Part shown: in pieces, positions 51,304 to 63,100 of the stretch
Position numbering within the stretch: position 1 is the stretch's first letter
How the letters are laid out: each line of letters begins with the position of its first letter
Source of the DNA: Trogon surrucura
Lineage: Eukaryota > Chordata > Aves > Trogoniformes > Trogonidae
DNA length: 64,000 nucleotides
Assembly: GCA_020746105.1 (NCBI GenBank)
Contig: CM036617.1
Location: 162,820,912-162,884,911, forward strand
Reading direction: 5' to 3'
The notes under the pieces: generated by a model
The model's database searches: none
Told to the model about the DNA's origin: nothing
The model's input: only the letters and a program-made list of their open reading frames with translations
Program-made: the position numbers and the translations under genes

Positions 51304-52327
51304 TCAATAGATTCTCCGAACCAGCGTCCTGAATAATTCAAAGTCAGCCCTCTGGAAGTCCAAGGTAGAGGTTTTCCTGAAGACTCTCCTAACCTCACCG
51401 TATATTGAAAATTCTATCATATCATGGTCGCTGTGGCCAAGGCGACCACCAACCACCACATCCTCCACCAGCCCTTCCCTGTTTGTAAACAGTAGGTCTA
51501 GCAGGGCACTACTCCTGGTAGGCTCACTGACCAGCTGCAACAAGCAGTTGTCATCCACACATTCTAGAAACCTCCTGGACTACCCTCTTTCTACCTTGTT
51601 CTACTTCCAGCAGACATCTGGTAAATTGAAGTCCCCCATGAGAACCAGGGCTAGTGAATGCGAGACATCTCTAAGTAGTTGAAAGAACACCTCATCAGTG
51701 TCTTTATCCTGGTCAGGTGGTCTGTAGTAGACTCCCATAAAGATATCACCCTCATTGGCCTTCTCCTTTATCCTTACCCACAAACATTCCACCTTACTGT
51801 GCCTAACATTGAATTCTAGCCAGTCAAAGCACTCTTTAAAATATAACACACAACATACAACATATAACATACAACATACAACATACATACAACATATAAC
51901 ATATAACATGCAACACGCAACACACAACATGTAGTATGTCATGTGTAGCATGTAACATGTAGCATGTAGCATGCAACATGTAACATGTAACATGTAACGC
52001 TAACCCATCACCTCTTTTTCCTTGTGTATCTCTTCTAAAGAGTCTGTAGCCATTCATTGCGGCATTCCAACTATGTGAATCATTCCACCACATTTCTGTG
52101 ATGGCAGTTATAACATGGTTTCCCTGTTGTACAATAGCTTCTAGTTCCTCCTGTTTATTTCCCATGCTACAGGCATTGGCATATATGCATTTGAGCCACG
52201 GTACAGACATCGCCTCCAACACCGATATGTCACCCTGAATCCTACCCCTAGCGGTCCTAGGTTTGTTACATGACACCATTATCCACCTCAAGTGGGATGG
52301 CAGACTGAAGGCCGTCCTTAGGCTCAT
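51304..52327 (-). pseudogene. CR1 ORF2 N-terminus: APE-type endonuclease, disrupted
   Basis: This domain nicks target DNA to prime reverse transcription. From a Met at 52327, about 40 bases after the ORF1 stop, the translation shows NACSMGNKQEELEAIV, then AITEMWW with the catalytic Glu, then YRLFRRDTQGKRGDG. After the heptamer array it resumes with KECFDWLEF, VGVCYRPP-like MGVYYRPPDQD, and GDFNLPDVCW with the Asp/Asn pair. Further on, SEPTR, LLDLLFTNREG and SDHDMIEF carry the conserved SDH. The array shifts the frame, and two in-frame stops lie between about 51603 and 51565, so no intact product is possible, although every hallmark motif is still legible. Confidence 0.93.
51838..51998 (-). 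repeat. Heptamer satellite array inside CR1 endonuclease codons
   Basis: About 22 imperfect copies of a 7-base unit (CATGTTA on the minus strand, with CATGTTG, CATGCTA, TATGTTA and TATGTTG variants) occupy about 160 bases. They sit between the codons for GDGLALHV and KECFDW, where intact CR1 copies have only a few residues (typically ALYVRE-like). One unit is short (TATG only). Variants are grouped: CATGTTA/CATGCTA types toward 51998 and TATGTTG types toward 51838, as expected of stepwise expansion. The unit contains the palindrome ACATGT, so the array can fold. Three units equal seven codons, giving a seven-residue periodicity when translated. Confidence 0.93.
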
Positions 52328-52366
52328 TTCTAGTGAGTCTGGTTTTATCCTCTTCCCCCTTCAAGC

Positions 52367-53395
52367 CTAGTTTAAAGCCCTCGCGACAAGTCCTGCCAGC
52401 TCCTGTACTAGGATCCTTTTTCCTGTTTCGGACAGATGTATTCCATCTGTTGTCAGTATACCGGGTGCCTTGTGATCTTCCTCGTTATCAAAGAATCCAA
52501 ATTTCCAGTGGTGACACCAGTCTCTGAGCCACACATTGATCGGGTGTATTTTCCATCCTTTTTGAATGTTTTTCCTTTCCACTTGAGGGATTGATGCACA
52601 CATCACCTGCACACCTGATCCGTGTAGTAGTCGCCCCAATGCCTTAAAGTCCTTTTTTATTGCCTTTGGACTTTTCTCTACAACTTCATCCCTACCAACC
52701 TGGACAACTAACAGAGGGCTGCACCAGACCAGGGAGCTTCCTTTTTACATCCCTGACCCGAGCCCCAGGGAGGCAGCAGACTTCCCTATGGGTTCAGTCT
52801 GCGCAAGAGATGTTCCTCTGTTCCTTCTGTTCCTCTCAGAAGAGAGTTGCCTACTATGGTTACCCTCCTTTTCTTCTTAGTCGAGGAAGTTCTAAGGCAT
52901 GAGTGTGCGAAATAAGCCTATGGCAACTCACTGGGTGGATCTTCATCTCCATCTCCACCTCCACCCACCTGGTCCTCAAGTCCCAAAGCTCCATAGTTAT
53001 TATGCAAGGGCAACTGGGAAGGTGAGGGAGAAGGGCGGGAGGGTTTTTGTTCGCATTTCCAACAAGGGACCTCTCTCCACTCCCTCTTGTCCCTTAGGTC
53101 CCCTCCTTTTGCCTGGTGACAGGAGGGAGAGAACCTTCCACTCCTTGTTGAGCCTTTTCCTGCTGTCTTTGTCTCAGGGTGTTGCTCCACCAATCTATTT
53201 CACTTTTGCACTCCCTGATGCTTCTACATCTATCTACCTCCCCGCTCAGTTCAACCCCCTGCATGAGCAGGTCATGTATTTGATCATGGGAGCTTTCTAT
53301 GGATGTACCAGAGAATGGCTGAGCAAGTCAGTAGCCTTTCATCCATGCAGCTCAGTGAAGGCACTGAACAGCTCTGTTGCTGTTCAAACCTGAGT
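52367..53395 (-). pseudogene. CR1 ORF1 remnant with SGNH/GDSL-type esterase domain
   Basis: CR1 ORF1 encodes a nucleic-acid-binding, coiled-coil and lipase/esterase-like protein. Read on minus, pieces in different frames show a charged helical stretch (REVDRCRSIRECKSEIDWW, about 53265-53190) and an LPLHNNYGALGLEDQ block near 53005. The block-I equivalent VTIVGNSLLRGTEG is near 52870-52830, and a final segment with HLSETGKR in the context TTDGIHLSETGK ends at the stop at 52367. The D-x-x-H of the catalytic dyad (Asp, His in DGIH) is kept, while the GDS box reads GNS. Stops and frameshifts between 52640 and 53000 prevent expression of a complete protein. Confidence 0.82.
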
Positions 53396-53539
53396 GCCAT
53401 CTGAAGAAATAAAAAAAGAATAATGTCATAATGAATTGCAAAACCGAATAATAAAGCTTACCTCCATCACGGCTCTCTGCCATCACAGATTTTATTCATA
53501 AATCATTCACAAAACATTCTCCATTTTTTTTGTTCTTAA

Positions 53540-53650
53540 GGCATTCCCCATTTTACAGATTGACAAAGTGAGGCATAGAGCAGTTCAGCAGTTTGGCATA
53601 GCATTACCTGGAGCAAAGAACTAAATCTCGTTTGCCTCACCTCTAATCTG
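53540..53650 (+). mobile_element. MIR-like ancient SINE fragment
   Basis: CATTCCCCATTTTACAGATT followed by GACAAAGTGAGGCATAGAG and CAGTTCAGCAGTTTGGC resembles the MIR core (cattttacagatgaggaaactgaggc pattern). MIR is a tRNA-derived SINE spread in early amniotes and present at low density in birds. The later part is too diverged to place exactly. The limits are approximate. Confidence 0.6.
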
Positions 53651-55154
53651 GTAACTGGTGAAAGTGCAAAAAAATTAGAGCTGATCTGAGTTAAAGAAAC
53701 TTATTTTCTTGAATCAAATTGTCATAGCAGTTGTTTAGGCCAGCTTAAAGAGAAAGCAGAGCAGACATGCATTGCCTTTGTAATGGATGTCGGAAGTATG
53801 TTCTGCATCACTTCACTGCATGAAGGGCACCTTCCTGGGCTTTCCCTGGTCCTCACCACAGCTGCCAGTAACAGACAGACCAGAGATCACAGCTCCTTCT
53901 TTGGACTCATGCTGTCCACATTACTGTGTTCAAAATAAGCTTCTTATTTATTTTAGATTTTGTACCTAAAAAGACAAGTTGAATGCTTCTCTGAATGCCC
54001 TTGTACAACATAAAAGTCTTTCTCATTCTTGTGTTTTTCCACAGCTGCCTCAGGTGTCTCTATTGCTGCAAACAGCAATTAGAGGACAAGGAACTTGTCC
54101 ATCAAACACAGATCCAGAAGATACCATGTTTATCCCTCCCCTTATTTGCTTTCTAGCCTGCATAAAACACTCTGTGATCAAGGTACGCACTTTGCCTTGG
54201 GACTCTTTTTTCTCTTATGAAGATAAATATTGTTCATACAGACAATAATTGAGTCCTCAAGCCACTTACCTGAGTGGACAAATATGGATTGAAGGCTGCC
54301 CTATATATATTCACCCATGTCCTGCAACTAGTGTTTGTCTGACTGTCCTTAGGCTGCTCTCTTCTCAGTGTCTTCCTTAGATCCTCTGAATCACTTCTCA
54401 GAGGCAATAAACCTTTCTTCACTGAGTGGATCTAGGTATTTCTATCAAAGATGTACTTCATTCAGGAACAATGGAAAAAATCTACAAGAACAATGCTCTT
54501 GGCTAGAAAGACTCAGGCCCATTTTGCTCCTGAAGTAGTACCAGACTGCGGTATGTGTACCAGAGCTCGATTACAATGTGTTCTCTGTCCAGGGCATCTT
54601 GCAAAATACTGTATATACCTCCTGTACTCAGAATAATGACGCAAATGATGGGACATTTGGATTTGCTTTCCGTTAAATTAACACTGAACATGTTTGCTCT
54701 TGGCAGAACAGCTTTTGAAGCAAGCAGTAAGTTTGAGGTATTCACATTTAAAAAAGGCAGAGTAAAGCATGCTGTGATTTCTTCTTGATTAATACTACTG
54801 CAATAATGCAGTAGCATTATCTTAATATACAAGGCATATTGTCTTTATATATTGTCTTTATGCCCTGGAATACATGGTTACATCTTCCCTGTTGCATTGC
54901 ACTAAGCTCATGGCATGTTTTGATGGGCAATACAAACATTTACTCTTTTCCTAAGGAACAACAGCTGAAAGCCTTATTATGCTTACAGATATCTGCAATT
55001 GATACAAAGAGCACCAGTGTTTTTTAATAGCATTTTCCACAGATCAGCTTAATTTTCTGCTTATTTATGTCCACGACAAAAATAAAATATAGCCAAGTCT
55101 TCTTCACCAGTATTCCTACATATCAAGAAGACAGAACCAGGTTCTTCACATTGG
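53651..55154. other. Gene-free unique DNA
   Basis: No gene recognised. It contains an 8-base inverted repeat (CTACTGCA, 54795-54802, with TGCAGTAG, 54807-54814, loop ATAA) and a 13-base near-perfect tandem (ATATTGTCTTTAT type) at 54836-54860. Both are short and likely incidental. Confidence 0.55.
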
Positions 55155-55435
55155 TGCGTGTAAGGAGGAGACACAGTGTACATAAACTAAAATAAGAGAG
55201 GTTCACATCAGATACAAGCAAAAATTTCTCATGTTGAGGACAATCAAGTACCAGAATAGGCTATCCAGAGTGACTTTGTATCCAGTTCCCCGTCCTTGGA
55301 GGTTTTGAAGGTGTGAATGGGTACAGCCATAAAACGTCTGGTTTGACCTTAGAGCTCACCATACTTTGAGTAGGAGGTTGGACTAGAAGCCTTCTGAGGT
55401 GTGTTCCAACTTGAATTATCCTATGGTCTTATGAA
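55155..55435 (+). mobile_element. CR1 LINE, old 3'-end copy
   Basis: About 280 bases align by eye with the ORF2 C-terminal region and 3' UTR. Recognisable blocks are AGAGAGGTTCACATCAGATA, CAAAAATTTCTCATGTTGAG, AGTACCAGAATAGGCTATCC, GTCCTTGGAGGTTTTGAAGG and AGGAGGTTGGACTAGAAGCC, then TGTGTTCCAACTTGAATTAT. The octamer tail is degraded to TCCTATGGTCTTAT. Divergence is higher than in the 37 kb copy, and all reading frames are broken. Confidence 0.88.
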
Positions 55436-55984
55436 AAAAGCAACTTTTTGTATGTTAGAACAAACAGACAACAGGGAATGAGACACCTCCTCACCATATG
55501 CTTGTGTGGATTGTAAACTGCAACAGCGCAGGAGGGATGAGTAGTCATGATGCTCACAAGCTTCTTTTCCTTGTAATGCTAGTCCAAGAAAACAGACAAA
55601 ATATCCATGTTTTCTTGAAAGCCTATACTCAGACAAGACTGAAAACAAACCTCTTGTTGTATGTGTTAGTATATTCTTGCGTTAGGCAGGCAGAGCTGTC
55701 AATGTCTGACTGGGACTTTTATATTCAGGCATGGATGGTATCCAAAGATCCTGGATTTGGAAGAGCTGGTGTTCTTTCTGGAGCAGGCTTCCAGGTGAAC
55801 AGATACAGAGGATCAACTTGTTTAAGCTACTATCATCACACAGGCCATAGACAGGATTTTACCTTGTCTTTCCTGTGGTAAAGTATATATTATTAAACCA
55901 AATAGCTTCCATCCCTACCACCACTGAGACAGCAAACCAAAGGACCTCACTAGCACACCATCCATCAAATACTGGCATACTACC
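55436..55984. other. Spacer between CR1 fragments
   Basis: No recognised element. A 127-codon plus-strand frame at 55498-55881 has no recognisable domain. Confidence 0.5.
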
Positions 55985-56200
55985 CCCAGGCTTATCTCTA
56001 GTGAGCCTTGTTTTTTCCCTTTCCCTCTTCAAATCTAGTTTAAAGTTTTTTTCTATGAGCCCTGTTAACTCCTGTGCACAGATCCTTTTCCCCTTTGAGA
56101 AAGGCACAGCCCTTCTGTTGCCAGCAGCCCTGGTGTCACGTAAACCAACCTGTGCTCAAAAAACCACAAAATTCTGCCAGTGACACCAAGATCAGAGCTG
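55985..56200 (-). mobile_element. CR1 ORF1 fragment (esterase C-terminal part)
   Basis: On plus, CTTATCTCTAGTGAGCCTTG, CCCTCTTCAAATCTAGTTTA and CTCCTGTGCACAGATCCTTT parallel the block at about 52325-52420 in the larger minus-strand CR1. CTGCCAGTGACACCAAGA parallels the CCAGTGGTGACACCAG block near 52505. On the minus strand the translation includes TEGLCLSQRGKG where the larger copy has TDGIHLSETGKR. Both residues of the catalytic Asp/His pair are therefore replaced, and the domain is dead. Both ends of the element are missing. Confidence 0.8.
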
Positions 56201-59200
56201 TGACATTTTTTTGATGTGATGATATGCTGCCGTAATATAAATTGAAGAGGGCTGTACGCACCTAGCAGATGAGTCAAAGTGAAGTACAATCCCATCTGCT
56301 CTCCACTCACTGTGTAGAGTTTAGCAGCTTTGGATAATAAGCTGAAAGATTCGTTTCTCTAGTAAACTTTGAGCTATATTCAGATTGCCTGGCATCTAAG
56401 TTCATCCCTCGCTATCAGAAGGAGAAATGTTGCTGGATTTTGTCTGGCTTGGGGTTTTTCTGGTGTGGCTTTTTTTCTCTCACTTCCTTTTCCAGACTGT
56501 GTTCCAAAGTAGCTCTTCTCCTCAGAGGGCTACTGCCTGAGTATTGGAGCAGGCTGTAACGAGTGCTTAGCTACCCAAGTTACCCTCCATTCTGTTGTCA
56601 TCAATCAACACCAGCAGTGGAAAACCAAATTAGCTATGCCATTCTGGGCAAAGCTGCTCCAAAACCAAAGCAGAGGAACAACACTGCTCAATATATTTAG
56701 ATGACTGAAGCTATCTCTTTGTCATCATCAGATCACTTACACAGAGTATAAAGGAAATTTAAGAGTTATAAATATTTTTTGGCCTAGGATACTAAATTGG
56801 GGGTCTGGTATATGTTTTTTGAAAGGGTACTAGGGCATCTTCACTCTGAAGTAATGAAAATCATCAGTTTCGGAGACAGAATATGAATTGCATGAATATA
56901 TCAAGGGTGAGAAATTTGCAGTGTTCGTATGGAAACCACAAGTTGGTTTCTTCCATCCAAAACAGGAGTGGAGCACAACTCCTCCAGGATATTTTTCATA
57001 CACTCAGTGAGCATTGACTTGACAGCAGATAATAAAAAGTTTGCCTGAAGTATTTCTGATCATAGGACTTCCCTGGCTTAGTTGGATCACCACTGGCTCT
57101 AGGAATATAATTTCCATTAAATTGCTGAAAGTATTTATGTAGTTTACCCTTGTGAGTTTAGTTCCCAGAAATGTCAAGATTAAAACCTATGCGTGTTGAA
57201 CATAAAAATGTGTGGTGGATTACAGTGTTAAGTTCCGTGGGGGAACTTCTGTGTATGTGTATGCAGAGCATGCTTTTATCTGAACAAGAGTGAGGTAGTG
57301 AATAACGTGATAACGTGTATAAATGGAGCAGCACATGTGATTGCATGTGAATGCATGAGGCAGTTGTATATGTCTGTTTAACTCCAATTTGCTTCTAACC
57401 CTCCTTAAATAGCGTTTTTGTCACTGTTTAATGAATGAATGTAGCAGCTAACATTGTTGGCATGATGTTTTTGAATACTGTTTGTCTACTTCAATCTCAT
57501 GTACTGTGTTTATCTTGTTGTCTGTGCTGTGGCCATTATCCATGGTCGAATGAATCTCTGCTTCTGGAAAACCAGTCAGTCAGCGCTTATCCACCATTCC
57601 TTTAAGCAATTTCTCTTTCCTATCAAACCACAGGTATCCTGTGGCTTCAAGAAAGACATGAAAATATTGTGTGTGCCACAATTGAACTGAGACATCTGAA
57701 CAACAGCCTTGACAAACCCTTTCCTTCCCTTCGCTTCCCCAAACATCCCTGCTGGCAAAGGCAAAAAGAAGCTCATGTTGATGTGATAGCAGCAGAGGAG
57801 GTATGGGTCAAGATTATCAGTGCTAAACAAGAAAAATGAACTCATATCACTAAATTTCTGTGTAGAGCCATCAGTACATTCTCTCTTATGGGACCAATGC
57901 AAAAGAATTTTTCAGAAATGGAAAAAGAATAATCCAAAACTCTGGCTAAAAAAAAAAAAATTAAGGTAAAATTACAAATTTTATTTCATTTCCAAGTCAG
58001 ATGTAGGTTCCCTCATGCAACGTCATGATGCTTTTGTTCTCGAGTTTGGCTAGTGGGGATCTCCAGGAATCTGAGGACACAACTGATTTAGCTACAGGCA
58101 TTTACCAAGGCATTTCTAATAGAAGGGGCAGTAGAGTCTAAAGGCTGAGAACATAAACCACATAAATGTATTAACACAGTGATCTTACACCCAGTTCAAG
58201 CCTCAACTGAAGTCTCTGTCTCTGCTGGCACTGAGCATGCAGCCATTCTCCTCCCTGTGCTGCTGTCCCTCCTACCCTTCCTGGGGAGGCCGTGTCCTCT
58301 CTTCGCATCCCACTGTCATGACTAAAGCCTCTGAACACAAGCTACTTCTGGGCTCAGCACGACCACAGCAGTAAGAACCCTCCTGATAAATGTTTAACAT
58401 TACAGAGCCTTTTTACTCATGAAAATAAACCAAGGCTTAAATGTTCTATTCCTTTCTGCTCTGTGCACACCTATTTTTTCTCTAAATGAGGCTACATACC
58501 CTAACTCTCTTCCCCTTCCTCCCCTGGAAGTTCCTACCCGCTCATTGTTTTCAGGCATCAAACCTGATTCAGTAAATCTCTTCTTTCAGAACTGCCATGT
58601 TTTAGCCTCAGAACACAAACACAGTATTTGTTCCTGGCATGCTTCCTTTTTAATGCTTTAAAAGCTGTTACAAATGTCTTGTTTCCTCCCAGTCATAGCT
58701 GTATTAGATTATCTGTTCTGGTTTAGGTTTGTTTTTTTTTCTCTAAAGGAAAAAAGTGAAACACCTGATGCAAACTCAGCCCTTCAGAACAGCAACTGAT
58801 TTATAACTTTGTACTCCCCAGACTAAAGGTTAACCCCTCTCGACAGTTATTAAAGGTTGTATTGGATGCCAGGAAGGAGCAGCATTTGTCAAGCCAAGAT
58901 TTCTGGGAGCAAAATTGAGACACGCAGTTTCGAAAGTGTATCTGAAATAGGCAGCCTGTGGGGGAGAAAGTGGGTTTGTTAAAATTGCAAAAGGATGAAG
59001 AGGGAAGGCAAAGGAAAACTGATTGCAAAGGACTAAATGTTTCTTTTCCCATGGTTGCCCCAGGATGTGATGGGAAAGAGAGTTGTCCTGTGGTCTGCCT
59101 TTTTAGGTGTTAAAAGCAAAGCACCAGCAGAAAAAGTTATTAGGAAAAGGAACATAAAAACAAATACACCAATTCCCCACCAATTGACCCAAGATTTTAA

Positions 59201-60060
59201 ATTGTGCTAAATTTACTTAGTAGATTATGTCTCAAACACTTCCAAAGGAAAATAAAATGTTGTTGATTTGTGTGATAATGAAGAGTGTAATTTCTTTAAA
59301 ACTGAACCAACAGATATGTATCTTCAAGCTTTGGTTTTGTTTTCTTAAAAGCAACTTACGGAGATCATTTTAGACAGGTGTGCCTTAGTGCAGTAGATAA
59401 CAGCTTAATTCCTAAAACTGAAATTATACATATGCCTAGATGAGAACAGTAAAAACAAAATAATATGACTTCTGTCAACATAAATCCATCACGTTTAACC
59501 TACTTCAATACAGTATAAGAATGAGCAATATCATGGATAATGGTGGATTGATAAAAAAATATAAATCATTCTCCCCAAAATGATAAAACTGCTCACAGGA
59601 GGGTAGCTCAAGAAGTTTGATACCCATATCACGAAGAGAAAAGTCCTGTTCCGGATTTAAAGGCTAATTATGATGAAATAAGTTTGAACAAGCGAGCAGT
59701 TCTGCATGAGGGAAGAAATGTGCTCCACTGACTGACATCAAGAAAGATTTACTTACAAAGAGAAGTCTTTTCAGAAAAACGTGGTCAGCAGCACCTGAAC
59801 TCTTACGATAGAGGTGAGGACACCAATCTGCTCATTACCCACATTCTTGAATGACAAGATGTGCCAGCCCTGCCTGAACTGTGGTGGGCAGGGGCTGGCT
59901 CTTCCCTTCTTTGTGCAGACTTGTTCTGGTAGATGGGAGAGTAGAGCCCGGTTTGTCTCCCTCAGAGCAGAGATTGATCATGGTAAAGTTGGACCCCTCT
60001 AGCAGGGTGCATGAGAGCCGATGTTCTGATTCCTGCATTAACTTCCTTCGCTTGTATTTC
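56201..60060. other. Gene-free unique DNA
   Basis: No gene or transposon recognised. An A12 run lies near 57949. Frames reach about 108 codons (minus 57576-57902) without domain resemblance. Confidence 0.55.
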
Positions 60061-60142
60061 CCGGCGGTCAGTACTGGGTTCAGTCCAGTTCAAGATATTG
60101 AACACTTAACATTCGGTGATTCTACGATTCTATGATTCTGTG
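60061..60142 (+). mobile_element. CR1 LINE, 3'-end stub
   Basis: About 80 bases ending GATTCTACGATTCTATGATTCTGTG, with the CR1 octamer tail (one octamer mutated to ATTCTACG). The preceding GTCAGTACTGGGTTCAG and AACACTTAACATTC parts resemble a diverged CR1 3' UTR. The tail is clear and the 5' limit is not. Confidence 0.75.
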
Positions 60143-63100
60143 CTTCCTTATCATCAAAAAATTCTTTCCTTTGAGGCAACATGGATTGCTTTTGCATTTT
60201 TTTTCTATTGTATCATCTGCTCATAGCTTTGTAAAAGAAAAGAAGAATGTTCTGGAATAAATTTCTTCACTGCTTGGATCCTAACATCCGTACCCCAACC
60301 CCGAGCACCTGAGCAAAGGCTGATCTGCTGGCACCATGTTCCAGCGTTTCTCACTGCTGGAATGCTCTGGAGGTTGCTGCTGTGCTCAGCAGAACCCAGA
60401 GCAAGTTACCACTTGATGAAAAGTGGAGGAACCTTTCCATGCTATAGGAAGGCACACAGAGAAAAGGAGGTGGTCCTTGTAAAGGGATAGGCAAAATCAG
60501 AGAGTGAAAGTCTGCACCTATCTGTGACCATGACACTGAAGAGCTATTTTTAACTGATTTTCCTGGTCCACTGTTGTTTTGATTCCTGGTTTAGACACAA
60601 AACAGGCATGCCCTCTGCCTCCTGCTAGTGTAGTTTAAAATAAGCACTGCATGCTGGATGCCCTGATGTGCATGCTGGGGCATCTCTTTTCCTCAGTTTG
60701 CAGTGACTTTTATTTAGGTCCTCTGCTTGTTTATGATTTATGAAGCTTTCACTCTGTCTATCGCATTTAACAAGCACTGTGAAGAAAAGAGAAAGCTTTT
60801 AGCTCCAAGGCGAAAAGAGAAAAGCAATGGTTTTTCCTATTCCTTTAATGCAATTTAAAGGAGATTGGAAGTTAAAGAAGGCAGAAAGTGGAAGATGGAA
60901 TGGCAGAGGGAGAACAAAGAAAACCCTAGACACCTTTCATTTTCCCTAGGGGAGAATGTTAGGAAAGACAACGATGGCTTTTCCCCTCCAGCTCCCAAAC
61001 AGAAGTGGTTTTTAGACATACAGATTGGATTTGCAGCTTCCCCAAATCAGCCTGGCAAGGTAAAGATACCTTGTACTCTCCTCATCATCTTTTATTATCT
61101 CTACTAAACCTAGTCAAGTGTTATTTAATTAAAAGGGACATGTAAGGATAGGTCAGGCAGCTCAAGCAACAAAGGCAGATACCCAAGGCAGTTCCTCAGT
61201 TTGGCTGAGTTGTTACAAAGCTTGAGGGCCAGGAAAGGGACACTGCAATAAATCACCTGTTCTTCAGAAAGCCACTCTTCTTGGGGACTGAAGGAATGGG
61301 ATGGGACATCTGGGTTGACCTGGTCTGAGGCTGTAGTTCTGGGCCTGAACAGAGGCTGTTCAAAGGGCTTAAACATAGGCTGTCGTTTTGACCCAAAAGG
61401 TAATTTCTGAACTGCCTTGGAACAGAAACCATATGCATCCCCATTAGTTTTCTGGCAAATTTCATCCTGCATATGTATTGAGCCATTTTGTAGATGTATT
61501 AACATAAAGTCAGAGAGCTAGGTCCTTCTGCTGGACACCCTCACATCTCAAAGAAAAGGTGGGATGACAGATAATCCTTGGAGGCATAGGATTTAATTTG
61601 GTCTTTATCCTTAGAAATACCCATTCTGAAGATCATTGCTTTTGCTGGAGAAGTCTCTGAAGAGTGGAGAGCTAATACAGACATGGCTTTTAACCGTTAC
61701 TGTGACTTACAATGACAGATGATTTAATTTCTTTCTGTTGACACAAACAATTCATGATATAGGATCTGAGGCTTGCTGAAATCAGCCAGAAAAAAAATCC
61801 ACAGTGTTAACAGTCTGTGGTTCAAGCCCAAAATGATGAAACTTTGGTGGTAGTGAAGAGAATTCTTCCAGTCATTCTGTATAAAATTCTCTTTTAATTT
61901 TGTTATAGGCTTGTTATTGTTTAAAAGCCTCTAACTCTGAGAAAAAAAAAGACCTGTATTAAAGATCCATAAAGCACAGCACATTTATTGCTGATGAGGT
62001 ATGTTCCTTCTCTACCCTTCAGTCTGCTGAGGACCCTTCCCTAAACACCAGTAGAAATAATGTGATAGAGTCCCAGTAAGTGTGAAGGTAATAAAGAAAG
62101 AAGAAGGAGGAAAATTACCATTTCATGTCTTCTTGCATGTCAGAAAAGGTGGGGAAAGGCCTCATATACAATTGTTTTCCATTCCCGGGTCAGCTTTGAT
62201 CTCTCCAAATGTAAGTTTTAAGCCCAAAGGATATTATTTTCTAAAAGTTCTGAGCACCTGCAAATAGAGGCTTAAGATAAAAGTACTTTCTCAACTATAA
62301 GTCATGAAAGTGACCAAAATATTTAAATGAGGTTTAATTATAAAGATTGAGGAGATAACTTCAGGAAAGCGAATTGCAATCTTCAGAATTAAGTCAGAAA
62401 TAAAAACCCAGCCAGAATAAAAATTAAGTACTTTAATTATAATATATATTTTTCCTTAAACTGCTTGCAAAGATATATGGATAACAATCATTGCGTGCAC
62501 ACTGAATTTGGGATGTGGCAGTATAGGATTTTGGTAGCAGCGATCCCTACTGTTCAGCCTGGGGACATCGGAGGGCCCAGCAAAGTCAAAAGCACCACTC
62601 GCTTTGATTTTTTTGGGCTTTGAGGCATGGAGGAGGCAGTGATTAATGAAGACTTCTCCATTTTATTTGCAATTCTTCCACCTGACCACTTCCTAATTGT
62701 GTGGTTTTGCTCATACTACCTAGGCTCTTGCTCCTATATACAGTCAGGGTTGATGGATTTCTTCCTCCTAGGTCTCCCACTGACTCCAGACCTCTGGTTC
62801 TTTTAGTGTAGTAAAGGTCAGGCTTCAAGAAATTTTCTTGCCCAGATACTTCTTATTCAGTCACAGGTGTTTTGTAATTAGATCTTACAGCACTGTGATG
62901 TATGTGAAAGGCAATTTATAAATCAGCGTGTAATAACAACATAACAATACTGCATCCATTTGTTAAAGAAAAGGGAGGGTATTCTGACTATCCAGGACAT
63001 AATTTCACCAAGGTGAACCTCAGGCAGGACACCAGGCCTAATGAATGCTATGGCTGAGGGTGAATTGCCGTCCATAACTTTAAGGAGAGAGTGCTGCAGA

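Larger units (their letters stand above)
51019..53400 (-). mobile_element. CR1 LINE, 5' two-thirds without reverse transcriptase
   Basis: On the minus strand this copy runs from near the start of ORF1 (about 53400) through the ORF1 esterase, a short inter-ORF gap, the ORF2 endonuclease and the linker after it. It ends at a SELNLAIS block (about 51020) that corresponds to the LELNLA stretch before the reverse transcriptase. The polymerase and 3' UTR are absent. This is the reverse of normal LINE truncation, which removes the 5' end, so the copy must have lost its 3' half after insertion or formed by rearrangement. It carries a heptamer array within ORF2 and several stops and frameshifts. Confidence 0.9.

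Noticed and set aside
52899-53393. 164-codon plus-strand open frame with leucine-histidine repeats
   Set aside because: It is the antisense of the CR1 ORF1 region. The opposite strand gives the recognisable CR1 protein blocks.
54795-54814. Short hairpin as a terminator or small RNA
   Set aside because: An 8-bp stem is common by chance, and no transcription unit is associated with it.
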